This document shows, one piece after another, positions 1 to 5,065 of a DNA stretch of 5,176 bases. Under the pieces are notes generated by a model. It searched no databases and was not told where the DNA came from. It saw only the letters and a list, made by a program, of their open reading frames with translations. Every line of letters starts with the position of its first letter. Positions within the stretch are counted from its first letter, which is position 1. The position numbers and the translations under genes are program-made. Origin of the DNA: Chloroflexota bacterium (lineage in GTDB: Bacteria > Chloroflexota > FW602-bin22 > JAMCYS01); the NCBI GenBank assembly GCA_021847625.1, contig JAJZQK010000313.1, positions 1 through 5,176 on the forward strand. Reading direction: 5' to 3'.

Positions 1-1
1 C

Positions 2-247
2 ATCCGCATCAACGAGCCGCGCTATCCCTCCCTCAAGGGCATCATGGCCGCCAAGAAGAAGGAGATCAAGCAGATGGCTGTCTCGGAGCTGGGCTTGGCT
101 CCCGCCGAGGTGGGAGCGGCCGGGGCCCGGGTGGCCGTGCAGGCCCTGGCCTACCCCGAGGCACGCGAGGTTGGGCAAGTCCTGCCGGCCGACGGGCGCG
201 GGGGGGCCATCATCGCCGGGTACCTGGCGAAGATCAAGATCGTCTGA
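2..247 (+). CDS. etfB: Electron transfer flavoprotein subunit beta, C-terminal part (5' end outside window)
   Basis: The reading frame is open from the window edge and ends with TGA at 245-247, giving the last 81 residues of a protein that is usually about 250-260 residues long. EtfB pairs with EtfA to form a cytoplasmic heterodimer that takes electrons from acyl-CoA dehydrogenases. The visible stretch NEPRYPSLKGIMAAKKK (residues 4-20 of the fragment) is the hallmark EtfB C-terminal segment. In the human protein the equivalent loop, with a conserved Leu, docks onto the acyl-CoA dehydrogenase; that Leu is present here (fragment residue 11). The tail ends in a typical IIAGYLAKIKIV-like strand. 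The nucleotide-binding N-terminal domain, which would show AMP versus a second FAD (bifurcating type), lies outside the window. etfA follows, but only after an unusual 383-bp gap. Confidence 0.93.
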   Translation: MRINEPRYPSLKGIMAAKKKEIKQMAVSELGLAPAEVGAAGARVAVQALAYPEAREVGQVLPADGRGGAIIAGYLAKIKIV

Positions 248-320
248 ATAGTCCGACATAGCCGTTGCTGACGGGGTGCTCGCTGTCGCGAGGGATCACG
301 CAGGCTCTGCCGGCGTTCCT

Positions 321-470
321 GTCATCCCCGCGCAAGCGGGGATCCAGTAAGGTGGAGGTCAACGTACTCTGCGCCGGCAAGGTCATCCCCGCGCAAGCGG
401 GGATCCAGTGGCCACGTGGGCGATGTTGCCGGACCACGGGGAGTCATCCCCGCGCAAGCGGGGATCCAGT
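321..470. repeat. Three identical 28-bp direct repeats at 61-bp period (CRISPR-like or REP-like)
   Basis: Identical 28-bp units lie at 321-348, 382-409 and 443-470. The bases just outside each unit differ (T/G/A before, A/G/C after), so the repeat is exactly 28 bp. The two intervening segments, 349-381 and 410-442, are both exactly 33 bp and unrelated to each other. Each unit starts GTC, ends CCAGT, and contains an 8-bp stem ATCCCCGC/GCGGGGAT closed by a GCAA tetraloop (unit 1: 324-331 and 336-343). Size, period and core TCCCCGCGCAAGCGGGGAT resemble type I-E CRISPR repeats. However, the ends do not match the usual I-E GAACCG-type 3' end, no cas gene is in the window, and a diverged inverted copy follows. 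This palindrome also matches a dispersed family common in many GC-rich bacteria, which I consider the likelier identity. Confidence 0.85.
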
Positions 471-492
471 CCCTGGCATGGCCATGCACCGG

Positions 493-519
493 ATGGATTC
501 CCGCTTCCGCGGGAATGAC
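493..519 (-). repeat. Diverged inverted copy of the 28-bp repeat
   Basis: Read on the minus strand this 27-bp segment matches the repeat at 321-470 in 23 of 27 positions. Two of the four changes are compensatory: the C6-G21 pair of the stem becomes T-A, so the 8-bp stem ATTCCCGC/GCGGGAAT is kept. The loop changes from GCAA to GGAA, still a GNRA tetraloop. It faces the third direct copy (443-470) across 22 bp, making a head-to-head pair like the inverted ends of a REP/BIME or MITE-type element. Confidence 0.85.
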
Positions 520-630
520 GGCGGAGCAGCAGCTGGGCTATTCCACCGGCCAACCGTGCAGCAGAGATGAGGCCTGGCCATTTAGGCTGACGACGAACAA
601 ACACGAACGGCGCAGGGGGAGAGAACAGCG

Positions 631-1620
631 ATGGCGCAAGAGAAGGTAATGGTGTTCGTGGAGACGTGGCAGGGCACGCCCAAGCGGACTTCGCTGGAGA
701 TCCTGAGCAAGGCCCGCGCCCTGGGCGAGGTGTCGGCGGTCGTCCTAGGCCGGGGGGCCGGCAAAGTGGCGGACGAGCTGAGCGCCCACGGGCCGAGCAA
801 GGTCTTCGTGGCCGAGGACGCGGCGTACGACGATTACCTCGTGTTGCCGGCCGCGGAGACGCTGGCGGCTTTGATTGAGAAAGAGCAGCCGGACCTCGTC
901 CTCTTTGCGTCCACGGTGGTGGGCAAGGACCTGGCGCCGCGGCTCGCCAGCCGCTTTGGCGCGCCGCTGCTGGCCGACCTCGTCGATTTGGAGTTCGTCG
1001 AGGGCCAGGTGCGCGGGCACAGCGCCGCCCTGGGTGGGAGCACGCTCGTCACCTCGCGCACGGTCGGCGAGGGTGTGCGCTTCGCCACCGTGCGGCCCAA
1101 GTCCTTCACGGCGAGCACCGTGGAGGGAGCGGGGTCGGCCGTGGAGGTGTGGGGAGAGGGGCCATCCGCGGGGGCCTTGCTGGCGCGGGTCCTCGGCCTG
1201 GCGGGGGAGAAGTCCCAGGCCCTGAGCCTGGAGGAGGCGGACATCATCGTCTCCGGCGGGCGCGGCATGCGCGGCCCGGAGAACTTCGCCATCCTGCGCG
1301 AGCTGGCGGAGGCGCTGGGGGGCGTCGTCGGCGCTTCCCGGGCGGCGGTAGACTCAGGCTGGGTGCCCGGGACCTACCAGGTGGGGCAGACGGGCAAGAC
1401 CGTCAAGCCCAAGCTCTACATCGCCTGCGGCATCTCGGGGGCGATCCAGCACAAGGTGGGCATGCAGGGCTCGGAGCACATCGTGGCTATCAACAAGGAC
1501 CCGGAGGCGCCCATCTTCAAGTTCGCGGACCTTGGCGTGGTGGGCGACGTCTTCGAGGTCGTGCCCCAGCTGATCGCCGCCGTCAAGGCCCAGAAGGCGT
1601 CCGGGGGCGGCCAGCAGTAG
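631..1620 (+). CDS. etfA: Electron transfer flavoprotein subunit alpha
   Basis: 329 residues, a usual length for EtfA. It forms the soluble EtfAB dimer, holds the electron-carrying FAD, and passes electrons from acyl-CoA dehydrogenases to ETF:quinone oxidoreductase or another acceptor. The N-terminal domain (about 1-195) opens with VMVFVETWQG and includes TVRPKSF near 153-159. The C-terminal FAD domain (about 200-320) is unmistakable: SGGRGM (208-213, FAD-binding Arg), GASRAAVDSGW (234-244), QVGQTGK (250-256), YIACGISGAIQH (263-274) and VAINKDPEAPIF (285-296). The ATG is preceded by GGGGGAG at 615-621. The four downstream genes through the thiolase lie 11-104 bp apart and probably share its transcript. 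etfB lies upstream but is separated by the repeat cluster. Nothing in the protein looks broken. Confidence 0.97.
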   Translation: MAQEKVMVFVETWQGTPKRTSLEILSKARALGEVSAVVLGRGAGKVADELSAHGPSKVFVAEDAAYDDYLVLPAAETLAALIEKEQPDLVLFASTVVGKDLAPRLASRFGAPLLADLVDLEFVEGQVRGHSAALGGSTLVTSRTVGEGVRFATVRPKSFTASTVEGAGSAVEVWGEGPSAGALLARVLGLAGEKSQALSLEEADIIVSGGRGMRGPENFAILRELAEALGGVVGASRAAVDSGWVPGTYQVGQTGKTVKPKLYIACGISGAIQHKVGMQGSEHIVAINKDPEAPIFKFADLGVVGDVFEVVPQLIAAVKAQKASGGGQQ

Positions 1621-1634
1621 CGACAGCCGAAGGG

Positions 1635-1661
1635 GTCGGGCGCCCAATGGCGTGGCCCGAC
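1635..1661 (+). other. Stem-loop just after etfA
   Basis: GTCGGGC (1635-1641) pairs perfectly with GCCCGAC (1655-1661). Inside the loop GCC/GGC (1642-1644 with 1649-1651) can extend the helix with a 3-nt bulge. There is no T-run after it, so it is not a standard intrinsic terminator. It may stabilise the etfA 3' end or act as a processing site. Function is inferred only. Confidence 0.5.
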
Positions 1662-1680
1662 GAGGAGAACCGTTAGACGC

Positions 1681-1706
1681 CGGCAGCTCCCCGCCGGGAG
1701 CTGCCG
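1681..1706 (+). promoter_or_regulatory. Perfect 11-bp hairpin directly upstream of the dehydrogenase ribosome binding site
   Basis: CGGCAGCTCCC (1681-1691) and GGGAGCTGCCG (1696-1706) form a perfect 11-bp GC-rich stem with the four-base loop CGCC. The ribosome binding site GAGGAGG begins only four bases later (1711-1717). There is no T-run, so termination by the standard intrinsic mechanism is unlikely. Such a position suits control of mRNA stability or of translation between etfA and the following gene. The structure is seen directly; the role is inference. Confidence 0.6.
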
Positions 1707-1724
1707 CAATGAGGAGGCACGCTT

Positions 1725-2579
1725 ATGGAGATCCGAGGCATCAGTGTGGTGGGCGCGGGCGTGATGGGCATGGGCATCGCCCAGACCTGTGCCCGGTTCG
1801 GTTACCCGGTCGTTCTGCAGGACCTCAGCGAGGAGATTCTGAGCAGGGCCCTGTCCCGCGCCCGCAAGAACCTTGAGGGGCAGGTCGCCAAGGGACGAAT
1901 GACGGCCGACGAGGTGGAGGCCACCTTCTCGCGCCTGCGCACGACGATCAATCTGGCGGATGTCGTCCCCGCCGACCTCGTGATCGAGGCCGCGTTCGAG
2001 GACATGACCGTCAAGAAGGACCTCTTCCGTTCCCTGGAGGGCCTGGTCGCCCCGGAGACTATCCTCGCCACGAACACCTCGATCCTCTCGCCCACGGAGA
2101 TAGGCTCCGCCACCAAGACCCCACAGCGGACCATCGGCATGCATTTCTTCAACCCGGCGCCGGTGATGAAGCTGGTGGAGGTGACCCCCGGCCTGCTCAC
2201 GTCCCAGGAGACGGTAGCCGCCTGCGTCGAGTTCTGCCGCGGCCTCGGCAAGACGCCCATCGTCGCCCAGGAATCGCCGGGCGGCATCGTCAGCCGCATC
2301 CTCAGCGTCATGCGCAACGAGGCCGTGGAGTTGCTGGGCGAGGGCGTGGCGAGCAAAGAGGACATCGACACGGCGATGAAGCTGGGCGCCGGGGTCCCGA
2401 TGGGCCCCTTCGAACTGCTGGACCTGGTCGGCATCGACATCGCCGTCGCCAATGCCGACAGCCTGACGCGCGAGCTGGGCAACCCCAAGTACCGGCCGCA
2501 CCCGCTGCTGCGCAAGATGGTCCGCGGCGGGCACCTCGGGCGCAAGACGGGGCGCGGCTTCTACGACTACGGCGACTAG
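1725..2579 (+). CDS. 3-hydroxyacyl-CoA / 3-hydroxybutyryl-CoA dehydrogenase (NAD-dependent, stand-alone)
   Basis: 284 residues, matching stand-alone bacterial enzymes of the Hbd/PaaH/MmgB type. It oxidises (S)-3-hydroxyacyl-CoA to 3-oxoacyl-CoA with NAD+, or the reverse. The Rossmann fold begins with [10 protein letters not shown] (8-17). Asp33 at the end of strand 2 favours NAD over [16 protein letters not shown] (115-126) carries the catalytic-site Ser119. [16 protein letters not shown] (138-153) carries catalytic His140 and its partner Glu152. The C-terminal domain includes [11 protein letters not shown] (211-221), [12 protein letters not shown] (225-236) and the closing [11 protein letters not shown]. 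These residues keep a constant offset of 18 from human HADH (Ser137, His158, Glu170), but the position of human Asn208 is Ser190, within PGGIVSRIL where PGFIVNRIL is usual. ATG has GAGGAGG seven bases upstream. The hydratase starts 46 bp downstream. Substrate chain length cannot be read from sequence. Confidence 0.95.
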   Translation: MEIRGISVVGAGVMGMGIAQTCARFGYPVVLQDLSEEILSRALSRARKNLEGQVAKGRMTADEVEATFSRLRTTINLADVVPADLVIEAAFEDMTVKKDLFRSLEGLVAPETILATNTSILSPTEIGSATKTPQRTIGMHFFNPAPVMKLVEVTPGLLTSQETVAACVEFCRGLGKTPIVAQESPGGIVSRILSVMRNEAVELLGEGVASKEDIDTAMKLGAGVPMGPFELLDLVGIDIAVANADSLTRELGNPKYRPHPLLRKMVRGGHLGRKTGRGFYDYGD

Positions 2580-2625
2580 TAGTCGCGCGACGGTACTGCC
2601 AAGAAGCGGAGGAGGCAATCACGCA

Positions 2626-3411
2626 ATGCCCTATAGCAGCATCACCTACGAGAAGGAAGGCCGGCTCGGCATCGTCACGTTCAACCGGCCGGAGGTGCGC
2701 AACGCCCTCAGCTGGGCGATGGTGGCGGAGCTAGAGCAGGCCGTGGACGTGGCGGAGGCGGACGACGAGGTGGGGGCGCTCGTCCTCACCGGCGCCGGCG
2801 AGCGGGCCTTTATGGCGGGCGCCGATCTGAACGAGATGGCGGCGCGGAACGTCGTCAGCGAGCTAGGTCCGGCCTATCGCCAGCGCCGCCGCCTCACGGA
2901 CCGCCTGGAGAACATGTACAAGCCGACCATCGCCGCCGTCAACGGCTACGCCGTGGGGGGCGGGTGCGAGCTGGCGCTGGCCTGCACGTTACGCATCGCC
3001 GCCGAGACGGCGAAGTTCGGCCAGCCGGAGATCAACCTGGGCATCATCCCCGGCCTGGGCGGCACACAACGGCTGGCCCGCCTCATCGGCAAGGGGCGGG
3101 CGATGGAGATGGTGCTCACCGGGGACCTGATCGACGCCCAGGAGGCGTACCGCATCGGCCTGGTGAACAAGGTCGTGCCGATCGGCGATCTGATTGCCGC
3201 CGCCAAGGAGCTGGGAAACAAGCTGGCCGGCAAGCCGCCCATTGCCATGCGGGCGGCAAAGGACGCGATCAACCTGGGCCTGGGCACGGACCTCCGCTCG
3301 GCCCTCGAGCTGGAGGCGAGGCTCTTCGCCATCTGTGCCGGCACGCAGGACAAGGCCGAGGGCGTGGCCGCCTTCCGGGAGAAGCGCCCGCCGCACTGGC
3401 AAGGACGCTAA
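2626..3411 (+). CDS. Enoyl-CoA hydratase (crotonase family)
   Basis: 261 residues, the standard length for a single-domain crotonase. It adds water across trans-2-enoyl-CoA to give 3-hydroxyacyl-CoA, the step between the acyl-CoA dehydrogenase and the dehydrogenase encoded just upstream. FMAGADLNEM (62-71) and AAVNGYAVGGGCELALAC (103-120) build the CoA site and oxyanion hole. Both catalytic glutamates of true hydratases are present: Glu115 in GGGCE and Glu135 in PEINLGIIPGLGGTQR. They are 20 residues apart, as are Glu144 and Glu164 of rat mitochondrial hydratase. This favours real hydratase activity over isomerase or dehalogenase relatives. The C-terminus KRPPHW is typical. The ATG follows GGAGGAGG (2608-2615). 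The thiolase begins 11 bp after the stop, so the two are almost surely co-translated. Crt- or EchA-like naming would both fit; specificity is unknown. Confidence 0.96.
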   Translation: MPYSSITYEKEGRLGIVTFNRPEVRNALSWAMVAELEQAVDVAEADDEVGALVLTGAGERAFMAGADLNEMAARNVVSELGPAYRQRRRLTDRLENMYKPTIAAVNGYAVGGGCELALACTLRIAAETAKFGQPEINLGIIPGLGGTQRLARLIGKGRAMEMVLTGDLIDAQEAYRIGLVNKVVPIGDLIAAAKELGNKLAGKPPIAMRAAKDAINLGLGTDLRSALELEARLFAICAGTQDKAEGVAAFREKRPPHWQGR

Positions 3412-3422
3412 GGGGGAGCGAA

Positions 3423-4610
3423 ATGGCAAACAGAGAAGTGGTGATTCTCGACGGGGCCCGGACGGCGATCGGCAAGTTCGGGGGGACGGTGAGGGACCTC
3501 ACCGCCGTGCAGATGGGTACGGCGGCCGCCCAGGCGGCGCTCGCGCGCTCCGGCGTGCGGCCGGAGCAGGTGGACGAGGTCGTCCTCGGCCACGCCCGCC
3601 AGGCGGCGGCCGGCCCCAACACGGCGCGGCAGGTGGCCATACGGGCCGGCCTGCCCGTGTCCGTCCCGGCCCTCACCTTACAGCAGGCCTGCGTCTCGGG
3701 CCTCCACGCGATTATCGTGGCCGCCCAGCGGATCCAACTGGGCGAGGCCGATGTCGTGCTGGCCGGGGGCATGGAGCACATGAGCAGCATCCCCTTCCTG
3801 GCCGTCGACCAGCGCTGGGGCAGCCGCCTCGGCGATGCCCGTCTCCTCGACGCGATGTACAAGGACGGCTACATCTGCGGCATCACCAACCGGCACATGG
3901 GCGAGCTGACGGACGACCTGGCCCGCCGCTACGGCATCGGTCGCGCGGAGCAGGACCGGTACGCCTACGAGAGCCAGCAGGCAACGGCCGCCGCCAAGGC
4001 CGAGGGCTTTGCCGCCAAGATGATCGTGCCGATGGAGATCCCGCAGGCCCGGGGCCCCGCCGTCGTCTTCCAGGAGGACGAGCACCCGCGCCCGGATACG
4101 AGTCCCGAGAAGCTGGCCAAGCTGCCGCCCGCCTTTGGCACGGACGGCACGATCACGGCCGGCAACGCCTCCGGGATCACGGACGGCGCGGCGGCGGTCG
4201 TCGTGGTCGCCAAGGAGAAGGCGGAGCAGCTGGGGCTGCGCCCGGCGGCCCACGTGCGTTCCTACGCCGTGGCGGCGGTCGAGCCGGCCGACTTCGGCAT
4301 CGCCCCGGTGGTATCCAGTCGCAAGGCCCTCCAGAGACTAGGGATGCAGGTGAAGGACATGGATCTCGTGGAGATCAACGAGGCCTTCGCTGCTCAGGTG
4401 CTGGCAGTGATGCGCGACCTGGACCTATCGCGCGAGAAGACGAACGTCTACGGCGGGGCCATCTCGCTCGGCCACCCCACGGGGATGTCGGGCACGCGCA
4501 TCGTTCTCCAGCTCATCTACGCCCTGCGGGAAAGGGGCGGGCGTTGGGGCTTGGCGGGCATCTGCGGCAACGGCGGCCACGGCGGCAGCCTCGTGCTGGA
4601 GCTGGCGTAG
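3423..4610 (+). CDS. Thiolase (acetyl-CoA C-acetyltransferase / acyltransferase)
   Basis: 395 residues, the usual length for a type I/II thiolase. It cleaves 3-oxoacyl-CoA with CoA to release acetyl-CoA, or condenses two acetyl-CoA in the biosynthetic direction. The N-terminus REVVILDGARTAIGKFGG is typical. Nucleophile Cys90 lies in QQACVSGLHAI (87-97, the CxS loop), followed by LAGGMEHMS (113-121). TAGNASGITDGAAA (245-258), NEAFAAQ (319-325) and the catalytic His351 in GGAISLGHPTG (344-354) follow. The second active-site Cys381 is present, but its loop reads CGNGGHGG where CIGGGMG or CNGGGG is usual, and NVYGG replaces the common NVNGG. The frame is open far upstream, yet homology starts at this ATG, which has GGGGGAG at 3412-3418. 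It is the last gene of the tight cluster. AtoB-, PhaA- and FadA-like roles cannot be told apart here. Confidence 0.95.
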   Translation: MANREVVILDGARTAIGKFGGTVRDLTAVQMGTAAAQAALARSGVRPEQVDEVVLGHARQAAAGPNTARQVAIRAGLPVSVPALTLQQACVSGLHAIIVAAQRIQLGEADVVLAGGMEHMSSIPFLAVDQRWGSRLGDARLLDAMYKDGYICGITNRHMGELTDDLARRYGIGRAEQDRYAYESQQATAAAKAEGFAAKMIVPMEIPQARGPAVVFQEDEHPRPDTSPEKLAKLPPAFGTDGTITAGNASGITDGAAAVVVVAKEKAEQLGLRPAAHVRSYAVAAVEPADFGIAPVVSSRKALQRLGMQVKDMDLVEINEAFAAQVLAVMRDLDLSREKTNVYGGAISLGHPTGMSGTRIVLQLIYALRERGGRWGLAGICGNGGHGGSLVLELA

Positions 4611-4670
4611 CGTGCGGCCGTAGCGTAGTGCCGCTGGTGCCGGGGAGCCTGTTTCTTAGGAGGTGGGCAT

Positions 4671-4847
4671 ATGTTCCCTGGTCCCTTCTGGGAGAGGGCA
4701 CCGGCGATGGGCCGGCTCGACGCCGGCCAGGCGCAGGCCACAAGGGTCTGCCCTACGCGTAGCAGGCGGGACGCCGACCATCCTGTAGGGCATGGGCTTG
4801 TCCCCTGCCGCCGCGTCTCTTCCCTCGCCCCTTTGGGGAGAGGGTAA
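4671..4847 (+). CDS. Doubtful 58-codon ORF with a perfect ribosome binding site
   Basis: ATG at 4671 is preceded by TTAGGAGGT (AGGAGG at 4658-4663), a near-ideal anti-16S match seven bases upstream. The frame runs 58 codons to TAA at 4845-4847. The peptide begins MFPGPFWERAPAMG, is rich in Arg, Pro and Gly, and has no recognisable domain, signal peptide or membrane segment. From about residue 14 on it runs through the palindromic repeats, and its end (SLAPLGRG) is encoded by the repeat arm at 4822-4857, so most of the protein is probably not selected. It may be the remnant start of a gene disrupted by repeats, a leader ORF, or chance. Confidence 0.2.
   Translation: MFPGPFWERAPAMGRLDAGQAQATRVCPTRSRRDADHPVGHGLVPCRRVSSLAPLGRG
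4710..4750. repeat. Two adjacent GC-rich hairpins downstream of the thiolase
   Basis: GGCCGGC (4710-4716) pairs perfectly with GCCGGCC (4722-4728) across a five-base loop. Next, CAGGCC (4734-4739) pairs with GGTCTG (4745-4750) with one G-T wobble, and the motif ACAAGGGTCTGCCCTACG that follows looks like a copy of a dispersed repeat seen in many GC-rich genomes. There is no T-run after either, so intrinsic termination is uncertain. Confidence 0.5.
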
Positions 4848-4936
4848 GGGTGAGGGGAGCCGGCCGCAGGCCGGCATTCGGTAGACTACGGGGGAATACG
4901 ACCCTCACCCTTACCCTCTCCCTGGAAGGGAGAGGG
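4822..4936. repeat. Large inverted repeat pair (36-bp arms, each a hairpin itself)
   Basis: The left arm (4822-4857) and right arm (4901-4936) are inverted copies: CCTCACCCTTACCCTCTCCC on the right is mirrored on the left, with mismatches confined mainly to the arm ends. Each arm also folds alone: 4822-4831 with 4835-4844 (10 bp, one mismatch) and CCCTCTCCC (4914-4922) with GGGAGAGGG (4928-4936, perfect 9 bp). Between the arms sits a third hairpin, GCCGGCC (4859-4865) / GGCCGGC (4869-4875). Peptides read through it (LTLTLSLEGRG, PLPSPQRGEG) are the familiar false ORFs of a widespread dispersed repeat. It is probably a non-autonomous, MITE- or BIME-like element. Confidence 0.8.
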
Positions 4937-4947
4937 AGATCGAGAGC

Positions 4948-4963
4948 CTCCCTGGAAAGGGAG
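4948..4963. repeat. Short hairpin, partial copy of the neighbouring repeat arm
   Basis: CTCCCT (4948-4953) and AGGGAG (4958-4963) form a six-base stem around GGAA. The segment CTCCCTGGAA also occurs at 4918-4927 in the right arm of the larger inverted repeat, so this looks like a short partial duplication of it. Confidence 0.5.
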
Positions 4964-4991
4964 CTCGGCAGCACGGCTGAACCAGCGCGGT

Positions 4992-5023
4992 GCGAGGAGA
5001 CCCCGCGGGGGACGAGCCCTCGC
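4992..5023. repeat. Nested palindrome upstream of the acyl-CoA dehydrogenase
   Basis: The outer arms GCGAGG (4992-4997) and CCTCGC (5018-5023) enclose the perfect ten-base palindrome CCCCGCGGGG (5001-5010). It is likely another small dispersed element, or a structured leader in the following mRNA. No function can be assigned. Confidence 0.5.
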
Positions 5024-5031
5024 GCTACAGG

Positions 5032-5053
5032 TTGCTAGGCAATTATTTGTTGC
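5032..5053 (+). promoter_or_regulatory. AT-rich pocket with alternating inverted TTGC/GCAA motifs
   Basis: TTGC (5032-5035), GCAA (5039-5042) and TTGC (5050-5053) form two overlapping small inverted repeats around the only AT-rich stretch (AATTATTTGTT, 5041-5051) in the intergenic region. It lies 12 bases before the acyl-CoA dehydrogenase start and just ahead of the ribosome binding site. It could be an operator or part of a promoter, but no clear -35/-10 pair could be fixed, so this is a tentative regulatory call. Confidence 0.25.
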
Positions 5054-5065
5054 GGGGAGAGGGCA

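Larger units (their letters stand above)
248..630. other. 383-bp intergenic region between etfB and etfA
   Basis: No credible gene is seen. Short ORFs here read through the palindromic repeats at 321-519 and encode the low-complexity peptides typical of such repeats (for example VIPAQAGIQ). Just after etfB there is a small hairpin, CTCGC (279-283) / GCGAG (288-292), without a following T-run, so it is at best a weak terminator. The last 60 bases before etfA (about 575-610) are somewhat richer in A, but I could not identify a convincing -35/-10 pair. A GGGGGAG ribosome binding site at 615-621 serves etfA. Confidence 0.7.
4611..5065. other. 455-bp intergenic region rich in palindromes, between thiolase and acyl-CoA dehydrogenase
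   Basis: The region contains a string of separate inverted repeats (4710-4728, 4734-4750, 4822-4936, 4948-4963, 4992-5023) and one doubtful 58-codon ORF. No standard terminator (hairpin followed by a T-run) was found after the thiolase. The last 25 bases before the next gene form the only AT-rich pocket. The mosaic looks like repeated landing of small non-coding repeat elements. Confidence 0.7.

Noticed and set aside
265..604. Overlapping short ORFs on both strands in the etfB-etfA gap
   Set aside because: Their peptides (VIPAQAGIQ, DSRFRGND, PRLRGDD) come from reading the palindromic repeats in different frames, and none has a good ribosome binding site.
570..630. Sigma-70 promoter directly before etfA
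   Set aside because: The stretch is slightly A-rich, but no -35/-10 pair with proper spacing could be placed.
834..1292. 152-codon minus-strand ORF inside etfA
   Set aside because: It is a shadow of etfA codon bias with no domain and no supporting start signal.
1416..2618. 400-codon ORF on the minus strand
   Set aside because: It lies opposite etfA and the dehydrogenase, both with clear family motifs. Long antisense frames are expected in GC-rich genes, and its peptide (rich in His, Arg, Asp, Leu) has no recognisable domain.
2964..3422. Possible 153-residue N-terminal extension of the thiolase
   Set aside because: The frame is open, but it overlaps the hydratase with its conserved motifs and encodes Arg/Gly/His-rich filler. 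Thiolase homology starts exactly at the ATG at 3423, which has its own ribosome binding site.
4611..4760. Intrinsic terminator after the thiolase
   Set aside because: GC-rich hairpins exist at 4710-4750, but none is followed by a T-run, so a standard terminator cannot be claimed.
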